Source of the DNA: Candidatus Hadarchaeum yellowstonense
GTDB lineage: Archaea; Hadarchaeota; Hadarchaeia; Hadarchaeales; Hadarchaeaceae
Length of the DNA stretch: 41,875 bases
Assembly (NCBI GenBank): GCA_001515205.2
Contig: LQMQ01000049.1
Coordinates: forward strand, 1 to 41,875
Direction of reading: 5' to 3'
Part shown: positions 1 to 14,452 of the stretch, one piece after another
Position numbering within the stretch: position 1 is the first letter of the stretch
Layout: every line of letters starts with the position of its first letter
Program-made: the position numbers and the translations under genes
Notes under the pieces: generated by a model
Seen by the model: only the letters and a program-made list of their open reading frames with translations
What the model was told of the DNA's origin: nothing
Databases searched by the model: none

Positions 1-370
1 CTCTGGTCTGTGGCATGATCCCGTCATCGGCGGCCACGACCAGCACCGCCGCGTCCGCCTGGCTTGCCCCGGTGATCATGTTCTTGACAAAGTCCCGGTG
101 GCCCGGAGCATCGATGATGGTGAAGTAATACTTGTCCGTCTCAAATTTTTTATGTGCTAGGTCAATGGTCAGCCCCCTCTCACGTTCCTCCTTGAGGGCA
201 TCCATCACCCAAGCGAACTTGAAGGTCTTGCCCTTATCGCCCATTGCTTCAAATTTTTTTATGTCTTCCTCTCTTACCAATCCCTTGTCGAAAAACAATC
301 TGCCGAGCGTCGTTGACTTACCGTGGTCAACGTGCCCTATCGTTATTAAATTCAGGTGTGGTTTCGCCAT
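1..370 (-). CDS. tuf: Translation elongation factor 1-alpha (aEF1A), 5' part, truncated by window edge
   Basis: Reverse-strand translation from ATG at 370: [31 protein letters not shown]...[74 protein letters not shown]1, G2 and G3 GTPase motifs. Confidence 0.95.
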   Translation of the reverse strand, partial: MAKPHLNLITIGHVDHGKSTTLGRLFFDKGLVREEDIKKFEAMGDKGKTFKFAWVMDALKEERERGLTIDLAHKKFETDKYYFTIIDAPGHRDFVKNMITGASQADAAVLVVAADDGIMPQTR

Positions 371-403
371 ATTACAACCTCCTGTGACTATTTCTTTTTA
401 ACC

Positions 404-418
404 TATTTATTTAATAAG
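404..418 (-). promoter_or_regulatory. Putative TATA box for the EF-1alpha gene
   Basis: Minus-strand TTATTAAATAAATAG in the uS7/EF1A gap, followed by GGAGGT SD just before the ATG at 370. Confidence 0.4.
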
Positions 419-424
419 CTTTAC

Positions 425-1030
425 TCACCTTGCCCCTTTGGCAATCCTTTCCGTCTCCTCTTTCCTAGCCACGGCAAAGCTCTTGGTATCGTTGTTTGCC
501 GCGAGGATCAATTCCTCAGCGAGACATTCCACTATGTTCTTCTTTCCGGTAAAAGCAGCGGCAAAGGCTCCCGCGGCCAGATTTTTCAGAGCAATGTCCA
601 GTCTCCTCTGCGGAGAGGAATCCACGGCAATGTAGTAGGTGATTCCACCATAGCTGATGCGGGTCGTTTCCTCACGGGGTGCTGAATTTTGAATGGCGTC
701 AACCAAAACTTGAATGGGGTTTTTATTGGTGCGTTGGGCGATGATCTTGAAGGCCTCACGAACGATATTGTAGGCCTTGTGTTTTTTGCCCGTGGCTCCA
801 GCCCCACGGATGGTTTTGCCCCCGAGCTTTCGAGCCCCCGGGCCGGATCTCATCACCTTATTTATCAGGCGCTCAACGACAGAAACTCTGGCTTTGCCAA
901 ACTGTTTGCTCGCATGCCTTCCTCCTGTGTGCAAAACGAAGGGAGCATCAAGGCAGAGGTATTGTTTTATCCCCGGATCCCTTACTTCTATTTTTTCAGC
1001 GTCCCATTCCCCAAAGTACTTGAACCCCAA
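425..1030 (-). CDS. rps7: Ribosomal protein uS7
   Basis: 201 aa ORF with uS7 motifs (RLINKVMRSG, AYNIVREAFKII, NPIQVLVDAIQNSAPREETTRISYGGI). Confidence 0.97.
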   Translation of the reverse strand: MGFKYFGEWDAEKIEVRDPGIKQYLCLDAPFVLHTGGRHASKQFGKARVSVVERLINKVMRSGPGARKLGGKTIRGAGATGKKHKAYNIVREAFKIIAQRTNKNPIQVLVDAIQNSAPREETTRISYGGITYYIAVDSSPQRRLDIALKNLAAGAFAAAFTGKKNIVECLAEELILAANNDTKSFAVARKEETERIAKGAR

Positions 1031-1034
1031 ACAA

Positions 1035-1478
1035 TCACCTGGTTGGCTTCTCCTTGCGTCCCTTCACGAGTTCTTTGAGGGAGATCCCGTTGACTTTCGT
1101 GACCTTATAGCGAACACCAGGTATGTCACCGTAGGCCCCACCTTTGGATCCACCTATCCCCTCAACAATAACCTCGTCATGCTCATCAATGAAGCCTATG
1201 GCACCATCGCCGGGTGCAAAAGCGGTTATCTGTCTGCCATTTTTGATCAGCTGGACTCGGACACATTTTCGAATGGCCGAGTTGGGCTGCTTGGCCTCAA
1301 TCCCGACCTTTTCCAGCACGATTCCTCTGGCCTGGGGAGCGCCCTCAAGCGGGTCGGCTTTTTCATCTAACCTTAGCACGCGGCGTTTATACCGAGCACT
1401 CTTCCACCTAAAGCGTTGCCTGGTATCGCGCAGCTTCCGCGCAGCGAACTCTCCTCTGGGCGCTTTCATATTCATCAC
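1035..1478 (-). CDS. rps12: Ribosomal protein uS12
   Basis: 147 aa ORF with [25 protein letters not shown] and [18 protein letters not shown]. Confidence 0.97.
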   Translation of the reverse strand: MMNMKAPRGEFAARKLRDTRQRFRWKSARYKRRVLRLDEKADPLEGAPQARGIVLEKVGIEAKQPNSAIRKCVRVQLIKNGRQITAFAPGDGAIGFIDEHDEVIVEGIGGSKGGAYGDIPGVRYKVTKVNGISLKELVKGRKEKPTR

Positions 1479-1502
1479 TTATATCAGTAGTTAGTGCTGA
1501 GG

Positions 1503-1512
1503 TTTTATAAAT
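1503..1512 (-). promoter_or_regulatory. Putative TATA box upstream of rps12
   Basis: Minus-strand TTTATAAAAC about 25-35 nt upstream of the uS12 start. Confidence 0.35.
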
Positions 1513-1936
1513 CATGTAAGTATTATGTCACTTATGCCGTGATGTCTTTCCGCGAGTTTTTTCGCCATTTGAATTTTTTTACCCCCGCGTCCCACCGCCA
1601 GTCCTTTGTCCTGCAGCTCCACAGTAACCACCGCTATTTTCTTTCCTCCTTTTTCCACAATTTTAGCGCTCTGGACCCGCGCTGGTAAAAGGGCATTTTT
1701 CACGAACTCAACCGGATCGTCGGAATACTCGACTATTTCAATGCCGCGCCCTATCACCCGCCTTGCCCTTCTGACCTTGTCTCCGCCGCGTCCTACTGCC
1801 ATCCCGAATTCTCCTTTATCAACGACGAACGTTACACTTCCCCCAAAATCATTTATTATGCAATCGCGCACGCGGGCACCTGTCAGACCCTCAAAACTTG
1901 CTATGTAGCGCATCTCCTCCGCCGTGAATTTTATAG

Positions 1937-1940
<4 letters not shown>
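1512..1940 (-). CDS. nusA: NusA-like transcription factor (KH domains)
   Basis: 142 aa; FVVDKGEFGMAVGRGGDKVRRARRVIGRGIEIVEY and KGLAVGRGGKKIQMAKKL KH-type signatures; position after eL30. Confidence 0.93.
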
Positions 1941-6048
<4,108 letters not shown>

Positions 6049-9000
6049 CTATGCCCTGTCCTTCAGCCTTATCCTCGGCGACATGCACAGAGATTTGAGT
6101 TCATCCATCATGAGCTTGAAAGCATACGATATCTGAACCCCATAGATCTCGGAATCCTCATCGCAAAGGGGACAATAAGCCCGATCGCTGCGTCGATCGT
6201 ATACGGCAAAAGACCCGCACTTTCCGCAGATCAACGCAGTATACCTGTCCGAAGCGTCCAGCAAACGCTCATTGAGCAACATCGCAGCCCCGTGTCCGAT
6301 CAAACAGTCCCGCTCCATCTCGCCAAAACGCAACCCACCCTCCCGTGCCCGGCCCTCCGTTGGCTGATGGGTCAACACCTGAACCGGGCCTCTCGAACGG
6401 GCGTGGATCTTGTCCGCGACCATGTGGTGGAGCTTCTGATAATAACAGACTCCGATGAAAATATCCACTGGGATCATCTCGCCGGTAATCCCGTTGTAAA
6501 GCACCTCCTTGCCAGTGTGTTTGAACCCGAAAGCCTTCATTCTCTCGCGAATCTCCTTTTCAGACATTCCGGAAAAGGCCGTCCCGTCTATTCTCTGCCC
6601 CATGCAGGCCCCGACCTTGCCGGCGATCATCTCGAGAAGCTGTCCAACGGACATACGCGAGGGGATCGCGTGTGGGTTGAGTATGATATCTGGAGTTATG
6701 CCGTCTTCGGTAAAGGGCATGTCAGCTCCAGCCATCGTTATTCCAATTACGCCCTTTTGACCATGCCTCGATGCCATTTTGTCCCCAATCTCCGGAATTC
6801 TAAGATCCCTGACCCGCACCCGGGCAAACTTGTTGCCCTCCGAGGTCATGCTCACGAGCACCATGTCAACTATGCCCTCCTCGCTAGGTCTAACTCTGAT
6901 CGAGCTTTCCCTCCGACCATGCTCCACAGCCAGCCCAAACTCATCTATTTCTTCCAAGAATCTTGGCGGGCTGGTGCGACCGATCAAAACATCCTCACCT
7001 CTCACCACCGACTCCACTTCTGTTATCCCATCCTCGCCCAAGTTCCGGTAGAGGCTAGCGTCAGCATAACCCCTTATCTCCTCGCTGGGAATCTCAAACT
7101 TATCCTCCTGACCTCCCGGATATCTCGCCTCCTCCGCCTCATATATTCGATAGAAAGTTGTTCGTCCCATGCCACGATCAATTGAAGCGCTGTTTACTAT
7201 CAGGGCATCTTCCATGTTGTAGCCGCCGTAGGTTGCTATGGCCACGACTAGATTTTGCCCCGCTGGCCTCCTGTCAAACCCAACCGCGTCCATAACTCTG
7301 GTCTTGACGAGGGGCACTTGGGGATAATGCATGAAATGACCCCGGGTGTCAACTCGTTTGTGAATAGATGTGGTCGTGAGGCCCAGCGCCTGCTTGGCCA
7401 TGTTTGCCCCATAAGTATTGCGTGGTGATTGATTGTGCTCCGCGTAGGGAACAAGTGCCGCACTTATGCCCAGTATCGCCAAGGGGTTCAGCTCCAGATG
7501 GGTGTGCTCGGGTGTCAGCTGGTTTTCATAAACAGCGATATAAGTGTTCTCTTCCTCCTCGGCGTCAAGGTACTCCACGATACCCGCTTGAACCAGATCA
7601 CGCCATGCCATCTTCCCTTCCTTAACCATGTCGATGATCTCCTGTGTCAGCTTGGGCTTTCCTCCCTCCACAACTACAACTGGCCGGCGCACCCTTCCCG
7701 CATCCGTATTAACCCTGACTTCGTTGGTGTCCTCCCGGAAAGCCACATTGACCTGTTCATCCAAGTTTCCCTTACGGCGTTGCCGCCTTAGTTCCTCAAC
7801 AAGGCTTTTACCATCGTCAGTTATGCCCACCAGCCTGCCATTGATGTAAACAGCTGCTTTTCCTTTTCTTTCGCTGCCCTTTGCGATCTTACTCACGCCC
7901 AACTTGTAGATCAGGCGTTCAACCTTGGTTTCATCGGTTCCCGTTGATATCTCCGCCATGAGCGCCAGGTTCTTGACCAGCCCACAATTTGGCCCCTCAG
8001 GAGTCTCACACGGGCAGATCCTGCCCCAGTGGGTTGGGTGCAGGTCCCGGGCCTCAAAATGGGGCTGGCTTCTGCTTAAGGGAGAAACCACGCGCCTGAG
8101 GTGAGATATCGCAGCGATGTAATTGGTTCTATCCAAGAGCTGACTGACACCGGTCCTCCCGCCGGGCCAATTGCCTGTGGCCAGAGCATGTCTTATTCTT
8201 TCCGTCAAGACATCGGCGCGGGCGGCAGTTCTGAGGTTCATCTCACGTCCTCTGGCGTAAGCTCGCTCCAGCTGATACTTTATATCCCTGGTCAGGTTGA
8301 GAAACGCCAGTCTGAAGACATTTTCCAGCAGGTCCCCCGCCAGCTTCAATCTTTTGTTTCCATAGTGATCCTTATCGTCAACGTCCCTGCGTCCCAACGC
8401 CAGCTCGATGACCTGCTCCGCCATCCTGCCCAGATAGTAACCCTTGGCTATCCGATCCTCAGGTTTTGAGCCTATGTGGGGCAGCAGATATTTGTCAAGG
8501 ACTTCCTGCGCCCGCTGCAAGCGGTATTCCCGAGTCTGCCCAATCGCTACTCTTTTACCGATGATGTCCAAGGCATCCTCCTTGGTCTTTACGTCGATTG
8601 CCTCCTGCAGGTTCTCAAAAAGTTCCCTGATGATCTCCGGATCTTCGGAAACAGCGCTGACAATTTCTTTATCACTTTCAATTCCAAGCGCGCGCATGAT
8701 CACCACGAGAGGAACCTGCCCCGGGACGGCAGGGAAAGCCACGCGCAGCAGGCCGTCTCGCTTCCTCTCAACAACCACCAGAGATCTAAAACCGCGATGG
8801 GTGGAGAAAACCTTGGCCACTTCTGTGCCCATGTGTTCATCGCGTTCGACCAAGATTGCGTTTGAAGCTAAATCTTCCTGGGTGACGATGACTCGCTCAG
8901 ATCCATTGATTATGAAGTAGCCACCGGGATCCAGAGGATCCTCGCCAACTTTTATCAACTGCTCCTCGTCCAGACCGTAAAGCCGGCAAATTTTAGACTT

Positions 9001-9351
9001 CAGCATGACTGGCAGCTCACCAATGTAAACCTCCTCCGGGGGCAGTTCTCTACCATTTTTGACTATCCTCATTTCCAGCTTGATTGGAGCCGTGTAGCTC
9101 AGGTTTCTTAGCCTTGCCTCGCTCGGAAAAACTGGTGGTCGAGAACCGTCTGTTTCCTTCGTTGATGGCGGCTCAAGGCGAAGCTTGCCAAACTTAACCT
9201 TCACCCCTTCAATATCGAGATCTATGCCTCCGATTTCATCAATAACCTGCTGAATGCCACGCTCAATGAAATCATTATAAGAATCCAGATGCTGTCTCAC
9301 CAGACCCTTTTCCCTGAAAAAGGCTTCAACCAGCGGCCAAGTATCCTGCAA
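6049..9351 (-). CDS. rpoB: DNA-directed RNA polymerase subunit B (unsplit)
   Basis: 1100 aa; [53 protein letters not shown]-terminal Zn ribbon. Confidence 0.98.
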   Translation of the reverse strand: MQDTWPLVEAFFREKGLVRQHLDSYNDFIERGIQQVIDEIGGIDLDIEGVKVKFGKLRLEPPSTKETDGSRPPVFPSEARLRNLSYTAPIKLEMRIVKNGRELPPEEVYIGELPVMLKSKICRLYGLDEEQLIKVGEDPLDPGGYFIINGSERVIVTQEDLASNAILVERDEHMGTEVAKVFSTHRGFRSLVVVERKRDGLLRVAFPAVPGQVPLVVIMRALGIESDKEIVSAVSEDPEIIRELFENLQEAIDVKTKEDALDIIGKRVAIGQTREYRLQRAQEVLDKYLLPHIGSKPEDRIAKGYYLGRMAEQVIELALGRRDVDDKDHYGNKRLKLAGDLLENVFRLAFLNLTRDIKYQLERAYARGREMNLRTAARADVLTERIRHALATGNWPGGRTGVSQLLDRTNYIAAISHLRRVVSPLSRSQPHFEARDLHPTHWGRICPCETPEGPNCGLVKNLALMAEISTGTDETKVERLIYKLGVSKIAKGSERKGKAAVYINGRLVGITDDGKSLVEELRRQRRKGNLDEQVNVAFREDTNEVRVNTDAGRVRRPVVVVEGGKPKLTQEIIDMVKEGKMAWRDLVQAGIVEYLDAEEEENTYIAVYENQLTPEHTHLELNPLAILGISAALVPYAEHNQSPRNTYGANMAKQALGLTTTSIHKRVDTRGHFMHYPQVPLVKTRVMDAVGFDRRPAGQNLVVAIATYGGYNMEDALIVNSASIDRGMGRTTFYRIYEAEEARYPGGQEDKFEIPSEEIRGYADASLYRNLGEDGITEVESVVRGEDVLIGRTSPPRFLEEIDEFGLAVEHGRRESSIRVRPSEEGIVDMVLVSMTSEGNKFARVRVRDLRIPEIGDKMASRHGQKGVIGITMAGADMPFTEDGITPDIILNPHAIPSRMSVGQLLEMIAGKVGACMGQRIDGTAFSGMSEKEIRERMKAFGFKHTGKEVLYNGITGEMIPVDIFIGVCYYQKLHHMVADKIHARSRGPVQVLTHQPTEGRAREGGLRFGEMERDCLIGHGAAMLLNERLLDASDRYTALICGKCGSFAVYDRRSDRAYCPLCDEDSEIYGVQISYAFKLMMDELKSLCMSPRIRLKDRA

Positions 9352-9359
9352 CTGACCAC

Positions 9360-9623
9360 CTATCCCTCAATCACATATCTGTACACAACCGCTTTACCGG
9401 CTGTGGGACTATTCCTCGTGATCTTGATAACATCGCCTGGCTTGCCTCCGATTTCCTTCACCGCGGGATCCGAGCTTTTTATCAACGGCAGCTGGTAGGG
9501 GGTGATGTTGTACTTTTTAAGCAGCTCCTCTGCCTTCTCCTTGGGCAGGATTTCGTGCTTCGGCACCAGCACGTGCCTTCCGACCTGAAATTCTTCCGGC
9601 ATTTTTCCACCAACCGCGTTCAC
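9360..9623 (-). CDS. rpoH: DNA-directed RNA polymerase subunit H
   Basis: 87 aa; [60 protein letters not shown]. Confidence 0.97.
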   Translation of the reverse strand: MNAVGGKMPEEFQVGRHVLVPKHEILPKEKAEELLKKYNITPYQLPLIKSSDPAVKEIGGKPGDVIKITRNSPTAGKAVVYRYVIEG

Positions 9624-9626
9624 AGG

Positions 9627-9701
9627 CGGGCCCGGAGGGATTCGAACCCTCGACTGCCGGCTTAAAAGGCCGGTACGCTAACCAGACTGCGCTACGGGCC
9701 C
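9627..9701 (-). tRNA. tRNA-Lys (anticodon UUU)
   Basis: Manual cloverleaf: acceptor GGGCCCG/CGGGCCC, D stem GCGC/GCGT, anticodon stem CCGGC/GCCGG with loop CTTTTAA, T arm GAGGG-TTCGAAT-CCCTC, G73. Confidence 0.95.
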
Positions 9702-9745
9702 CAGAAAGCGGTTATAACCTTGTTTACTCATTTCGCCATTAAAGT

Positions 9746-10465
9746 TCAGCGCATTTCCTTTTTAAAGTTTTCGAATCCTGGTTTTTGGGCCATTCCAAGT
9801 TTCATGCCCCTCTCAGCGCTTTTTCTGAGGAGCTTGATATTTTTTGCTATCCCGCCGCGACAATAAACAGAATAACCGGCCACCAAGATGTTGGCCCCCG
9901 CCGCAACTACCAACGGGATGTTTTCCTCATTCAGGCCCCCATCAACCTCTATTTCCGCTTTCGAGCCCTGCGCCTGGATCATCTCCTTGGCCTTCCTGAT
10001 CTTCGGAATCACCGACGGGATGAACTTCTGGCCCCCAAAGCCGGGATTGACCGTCATTATCAGGATAAAATCAAGATCCCCCAAAACAAACTCGACCGCG
10101 TTCAAAGGTGTGGCCGGATTGAGCGCCACCCCCACCTTGGCCCCCAAGTCCTTCACATGATGAACTGTGCGCTGCAGGTGCAAACAGGCCTCAGCGTGCA
10201 CCGAAATCATGTCGGCTCCTGCACGAACAAAATCCTCCAAAAAATCATCTGGGTTTTCAATCATGAGGTGAACGTCAAAGGGCAACTTGGTTTTTTTCCG
10301 AAGCTTCTCAACAACAACCGGGCCAAAGGTTATATTTGGCACGAAATGACCATCCATGATATCCCAGTGGATGAGGTCGGCGCCCGCCCTCTCCGTCTTT
10401 CTCACCTCCAATCCCAGCTGGCTGAAGTCGGCCGAGAGCAAGGACGGGGCAATTTTTATCTTCAT
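9746..10465 (-). CDS. rpe: Ribulose-phosphate 3-epimerase
   Basis: 239 aa; IAPSLLSADFSQLG, HWDIMDGHFVPNITFGP, DVHLMIENPDDF, MTVNPGFGGQKFIP, EVDGGLNEENI. Confidence 0.96.
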   Translation of the reverse strand: MKIKIAPSLLSADFSQLGLEVRKTERAGADLIHWDIMDGHFVPNITFGPVVVEKLRKKTKLPFDVHLMIENPDDFLEDFVRAGADMISVHAEACLHLQRTVHHVKDLGAKVGVALNPATPLNAVEFVLGDLDFILIMTVNPGFGGQKFIPSVIPKIRKAKEMIQAQGSKAEIEVDGGLNEENIPLVVAAGANILVAGYSVYCRGGIAKNIKLLRKSAERGMKLGMAQKPGFENFKKEMR

Positions 10466-11430
10466 CGGCCTCTCCTTTTCAATACTTTCTTCACGGCTTT
10501 AACTATATCAGAACTAGTCAGCCCGTATTTGGCAAAGAGTTCTCGCCAAGGCCCAGATTCAGCATAGGTATCCTGTATGCCCACCCGAACCATGGGGACG
10601 GGATTTTCCTCCACAAGGACTTCGGCCACAGCGCCGCCGAGACCACCAATGACGTTGTGCTCCTCGGCGGTGACCAGAGCTCCGGTGCTTGTGGCCGCTC
10701 TTAAAATGGCCTCCCGATCAATCGGCTTTATTGTGTGGAAGTTGATAACCCCGGCATCTATTCCCTCCTTAGCCAACTCCTGGACCGCAAGCAAAGACTC
10801 TGCAACCATGAGTCCGGTGGCCAAGATAGTAACGTCTCTGCCTTCCCTCAAGGTGATGCTTTTGCCAATCTCAAACTTCAATTCTTTACCCATGAATCGG
10901 TAGCCGTCATCATAAACCAGTGGTGTCTTGGGTCGGCTCAATCTCATGAAAACAGGGCCAAAGTGCTCAGCGATTGCCCTCGTGGCAACTCTGGTCTCGA
11001 CAGCGTCCGCGGGGACAATGACCGTAACGTTGGGCAAAGATCGCATAACAGCAAGGTCCTCGATACAGAAGTGGGAAGAACCGTCTTCACCCACGCTGAT
11101 GCCACCGTGCGTTGTGACCAGTTTAACGTTCAGATTCGGGTAGGCAACGGATTGTTTGAACTGATTCAGGCCCTTTTCCACACCAAAGACGGCAAAAGTG
11201 CTGGCAAACGCTATTTTGCCAACTGAAGCCAATCCAGCCGCTATTGAGATCATGTTTGCTTCGGCCACCCCTACGTCAAAGAACCTCTCAGGAAATTCCT
11301 TGGCAAAAAGGCTGGTCTTGGTGGATGGCGAGAGATCCGCATCCAGCACCACGATATTATTATTTCTGCGGCCGAGTTCGACTAATGTCTCCCCGTAAGC
11401 ATCCCTCATCAATGCCAGTTTTTCAGCCAT
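10462..11430 (-). CDS. Transketolase, C-terminal subunit (split transketolase)
   Basis: 322 aa; LDADLSPSTKTSLFAKEFPERFFDVGVAEANMISIAAGLA, EEHNVIGGLGGAVAEVL. Confidence 0.95.
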   Translation of the reverse strand: MAEKLALMRDAYGETLVELGRRNNNIVVLDADLSPSTKTSLFAKEFPERFFDVGVAEANMISIAAGLASVGKIAFASTFAVFGVEKGLNQFKQSVAYPNLNVKLVTTHGGISVGEDGSSHFCIEDLAVMRSLPNVTVIVPADAVETRVATRAIAEHFGPVFMRLSRPKTPLVYDDGYRFMGKELKFEIGKSITLREGRDVTILATGLMVAESLLAVQELAKEGIDAGVINFHTIKPIDREAILRAATSTGALVTAEEHNVIGGLGGAVAEVLVEENPVPMVRVGIQDTYAESGPWRELFAKYGLTSSDIVKAVKKVLKRRGR

Positions 11431-12289
11431 ACAATTCCTCCAAAGCTCGAGCCAGTTCCGTCTCGGTTAACGGTGTTCCATGATACTTGCAATCTCCAGC
11501 AAGGAACAATTTTTCCAGCATTGGGACTCCCTTGCCCTTGATGGTGTAGGCCAAGATAACGGTGGGCTTGCCCTTTATCTTTTCTGCTTCATCCAGTGCA
11601 TCCAAAATTTGTTTCATGTCATGTCCATCAATTTGAATAACATGCCAACCAAAGGCCTTCCATTTGTCGACAATTGGCTCAAGATTCATTATTTTTTCCG
11701 TACAGCCACTAAGCTGCTGGCGGTTGTAGTCCACGATGGCGGTTAAATTATCTATTTTATAGTGAGCCGCTGACATCGCTGCCTCCCAGACTTGCCCCTC
11801 GTCCAGCTCTCCGTCGCCCAGCAAAACATAAACTCGGTTGTCCTTTCCGTCCAGCCTGAAAGCCAGCGCCATTCCTACCCCTATCGACAAACCTTGCCCC
11901 AGTGTCCCTGTAGAGGCATCAACACCGGGTGTCTTTCTCATATCGGGATGTCCCTGGAGCATGCTTCCTAATTTTCTCAGTTTCCAAAGCTCCTCAGTAG
12001 GGAAAAAGCCCGCAATCGCCAGGGCCGCGTAAAACGCGGGGGCGGCGTGCCCTTTGGAGAGGATAAATCTGTCCCGCCCCCCCCAGTTCGGATTCTCGGG
12101 ATCATAACGGAGCTGGTGGAAATAAATTGCGGCGAGGATGTCGGCACATGAAAGTGACCCGCCGGGATGTCCTGAAGCGGCTTTTGTGGTCATGATCAGG
12201 GAGTTTCTTCTGATCGTTAACGCTATTTCAGAAAGCTTTTTTATCAGCCTTTCGTCATGTGGTGCCGTTTTTTGGTCAAAGGGCGTCAT
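11423..12289 (-). CDS. Transketolase, N-terminal (TPP-binding) subunit
   Basis: 288 aa; ASGHPGGSLSCADILAAIYF, DRFILSKGHAAPAFYAAL, GSLGQG-like TGTLGQGLSIGVGMA, LLGDGELDEGQVWEAAMSAAHYKIDNLTAIVDYN. Confidence 0.95.
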   Translation of the reverse strand: MTPFDQKTAPHDERLIKKLSEIALTIRRNSLIMTTKAASGHPGGSLSCADILAAIYFHQLRYDPENPNWGGRDRFILSKGHAAPAFYAALAIAGFFPTEELWKLRKLGSMLQGHPDMRKTPGVDASTGTLGQGLSIGVGMALAFRLDGKDNRVYVLLGDGELDEGQVWEAAMSAAHYKIDNLTAIVDYNRQQLSGCTEKIMNLEPIVDKWKAFGWHVIQIDGHDMKQILDALDEAEKIKGKPTVILAYTIKGKGVPMLEKLFLAGDCKYHGTPLTETELARALEELYG

Positions 12290-12478
12290 CCTCTAGCCAC
12301 GGTTAAATGGTTGTTCAAGATTAATTTCGCATTCAATTTAACATTTTTGGTGCAAAAATAGCCAACGCTGAATTATCGCTAGCAACCATCAAAATATCTC
12401 CGATCATTTAAACTCCAGCACCTAAAGGATCGCAAAAGTCATTTTAACCCATTTATTGATTAGTAGGATGGATTCAAC

Positions 12479-13390
12479 ATGAAGATATTTGTTGACACGG
12501 CGAAACTGAGTGAAATCAGAGAGGCCATCTCCTGGGGAATAGTTGACGGAATTACAACCAACCCCAGCCTGATTAGGGAGGCCATGGAAGAAGAAAGGAA
12601 AAGGGGAAACAACACCGACTTGAGCAGTTACCTCAGCGAAATCTGCCGCATCGCGGGGAGGGAAAGACCAGTCAGCCTCGAGGTAATAAGCCAAGATGCC
12701 GAAAGGATGGTGGAAGAAGCTCTGTTTCTATACCGAAAATTCAATCCCATTGCCAATAACGTTGTCATAAAAATTCCCATCAACACCTACACCGAAGAAA
12801 AAAAGATAGACCATGAGGGCTTGGTGGCCATTAATCAACTGGAGAAAAGGGGCATACCAACCAACGTCACTTTAATCATGAAACCTGAACAGGCCCTCTT
12901 AGCGGCCAAAGCAGGTGCCACCTATGTAAGTCCTTTCGTCGGAAGAATTGACGATCATATTAGAAAAAAGCTGGGAATCAAGTTCAACAAGGGCGACTAT
13001 TTTGACTTCGAATTAATACAGGAAATTTTCAAGTTAAGGCTGGAGAAACACCTGGAAATGGCCACCGAGGAAAGAATTTCTGACCTCTATGATGAGGAAA
13101 GGACCAAAGAACTGCGCTGCGCGGGAAATGACGATGGAATAGTAAGTGGTGTGGAGTGTGTGAAAAAAATAGTGAACATCTTTAAAAAATACAACCTTCG
13201 GACAAAAGTCATTGCCGCCAGCATCAGAAACTCGAGACAGATGAGAGAGCTGGCCGAAACTGGATGCGACATATGCACTGCACCATTTTCAGTCATAAGG
13301 GAGATGCTCAGACACCCTAAAACCGAGGAAGGCGTGAAAAAGTTTCATCTCGACGCCATTCAAGCGGGATATGATGCATTGTTCAAATAG
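12479..13390 (+). CDS. tal: Transaldolase / fructose-6-P aldolase-like (with internal insertion)
   Basis: 303 aa; MKIFVDTAKLSEIREAISWGIVDGITTNPSLI, Schiff-base lysine in VVIKIPIN, GATYVSPFVGRIDD, TKVIAASIRN. Confidence 0.93.
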   Translation: MKIFVDTAKLSEIREAISWGIVDGITTNPSLIREAMEEERKRGNNTDLSSYLSEICRIAGRERPVSLEVISQDAERMVEEALFLYRKFNPIANNVVIKIPINTYTEEKKIDHEGLVAINQLEKRGIPTNVTLIMKPEQALLAAKAGATYVSPFVGRIDDHIRKKLGIKFNKGDYFDFELIQEIFKLRLEKHLEMATEERISDLYDEERTKELRCAGNDDGIVSGVECVKKIVNIFKKYNLRTKVIAASIRNSRQMRELAETGCDICTAPFSVIREMLRHPKTEEGVKKFHLDAIQAGYDALFK

Positions 13391-13411
13391 CATAAATTGA
13401 AACACGGCGCC

Positions 13412-13422
13412 AAAAAACAAAG
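13412..13422 (-). terminator. Putative T-rich terminator downstream of the uS13-uS4-uS11 operon
   Basis: Minus-strand TTTGTTTTTTG in the short convergent gap between tal and rps11. Confidence 0.3.
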
Positions 13423-13456
13423 TCGTTAGTTCTGAAGGCAAAATATTTAAGACAAC

Positions 13457-13846
13457 TTAGACCCTGCGTCCGCGTCGGCCACCCTTTTTGCGGCATCCAT
13501 CGTGCGGTATCGGTGTGGCATCCTCTATTCTTCCTATCTTCAGTCCGGCTCTGGCAAGCGCCCTAATTGCTGCCTGAGCTCCGGGTCCTGGGGTCTTTGG
13601 CCCGCTGCCCCCGGGCGCACGAACTTTAATGTGGACGCCGATGAAGCCCTTTTCCATTGCCTCCTCAGCCGCCCGAGCCGCCGCTTGCATGGCAGCATAT
13701 GGAGACGACTCCTCCCTATCAGCCTTCACTATCATGCCACCGGAGTACCTAGCAACGGTTTCGGCTCCGGTCAGGTCGGTTATGTGGATTATCGTGTTGT
13801 TAAATGAGGAGTAAATGTGTGCTATGCCCCATTTTCCATCGGTCAA
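13457..13846 (-). CDS. rps11: Ribosomal protein uS11
   Basis: 129 aa; [76 protein letters not shown]. Confidence 0.98.
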   Translation of the reverse strand: MTDGKWGIAHIYSSFNNTIIHITDLTGAETVARYSGGMIVKADREESSPYAAMQAAARAAEEAMEKGFIGVHIKVRAPGGSGPKTPGPGAQAAIRALARAGLKIGRIEDATPIPHDGCRKKGGRRGRRV

Positions 13847-13848
13847 TT

Positions 13849-14430
13849 TTATCCCTCTCTAACCTGTTCGTCTGACACCGCAGCCTCTAGAGCTGCCTCA
13901 TTCTTCTCTTCCGAGGGCTTTGTTTCCGTGGTCTCCACATCTTTTGGTTTGGCCCCGGCCAAAGGACTGTTGGGAAGATATCCAACCAGCGGCTCTTCTT
14001 CCAACGGAACCAGATAGCTGGGAACGTTGACGCATCTGCCCGCAATCGCGATGTGGCCATGGGTGATCAGCTGTCTCGCCTGCCACATTGTCTGGGCCAA
14101 ACCTTTCCGCTGGACTATCGTCTGAAGGCGTCTCTCCAAAAGCTTGTCAACGGTCAGCCCCAGAACATCGTCCAAAGTGGCATTTTCACTGACGAGGCCC
14201 AACCTGTGTAACCTGCTGATGAGTTGCTTGGTCTCCTTCTCGGCCTGGGGTCCAGAAGCAGCCAGCAAGTTCCGGGCTTGGCTGCGAAAGTTTCTCAACA
14301 GCGTCTGAGCCCGCCATATCTCCTCCTTTCTTCGCAGCCCGAACTTAGCCAGCATTGCATCCTCGGCATCCATGCGGGCTTTTTCCCAAGGATGAGAGGG
14401 CCTGAGATATTTCTTTCTCTGGCGTTTCAT
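13849..14430 (-). CDS. rps4: Ribosomal protein uS4
   Basis: 193 aa; [42 protein letters not shown]4 domain [23 protein letters not shown]. Confidence 0.97.
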   Translation of the reverse strand: MKRQRKKYLRPSHPWEKARMDAEDAMLAKFGLRRKEEIWRAQTLLRNFRSQARNLLAASGPQAEKETKQLISRLHRLGLVSENATLDDVLGLTVDKLLERRLQTIVQRKGLAQTMWQARQLITHGHIAIAGRCVNVPSYLVPLEEEPLVGYLPNSPLAGAKPKDVETTETKPSEEKNEAALEAAVSDEQVREG

Positions 14431-14452
14431 TTTCTACCACCTGCGCTTCAAT

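Noticed and set aside
9710-9719. Palindrome GGTTATAACC as promoter of tRNA-Lys
   Set aside because: Too close to the tRNA 5' end (about 10-18 nt) for normal archaeal TATA spacing; left unassigned.
9785-10567. 260-aa + strand ORF
   Set aside because: Antisense to ribulose-phosphate epimerase; no motif support.
10462-12289. Frameshifted transketolase
   Set aside because: The two ORFs correspond to the N- and C-terminal subunits of split transketolases known in archaea and some bacteria; overlap of 8 nt with proper starts.
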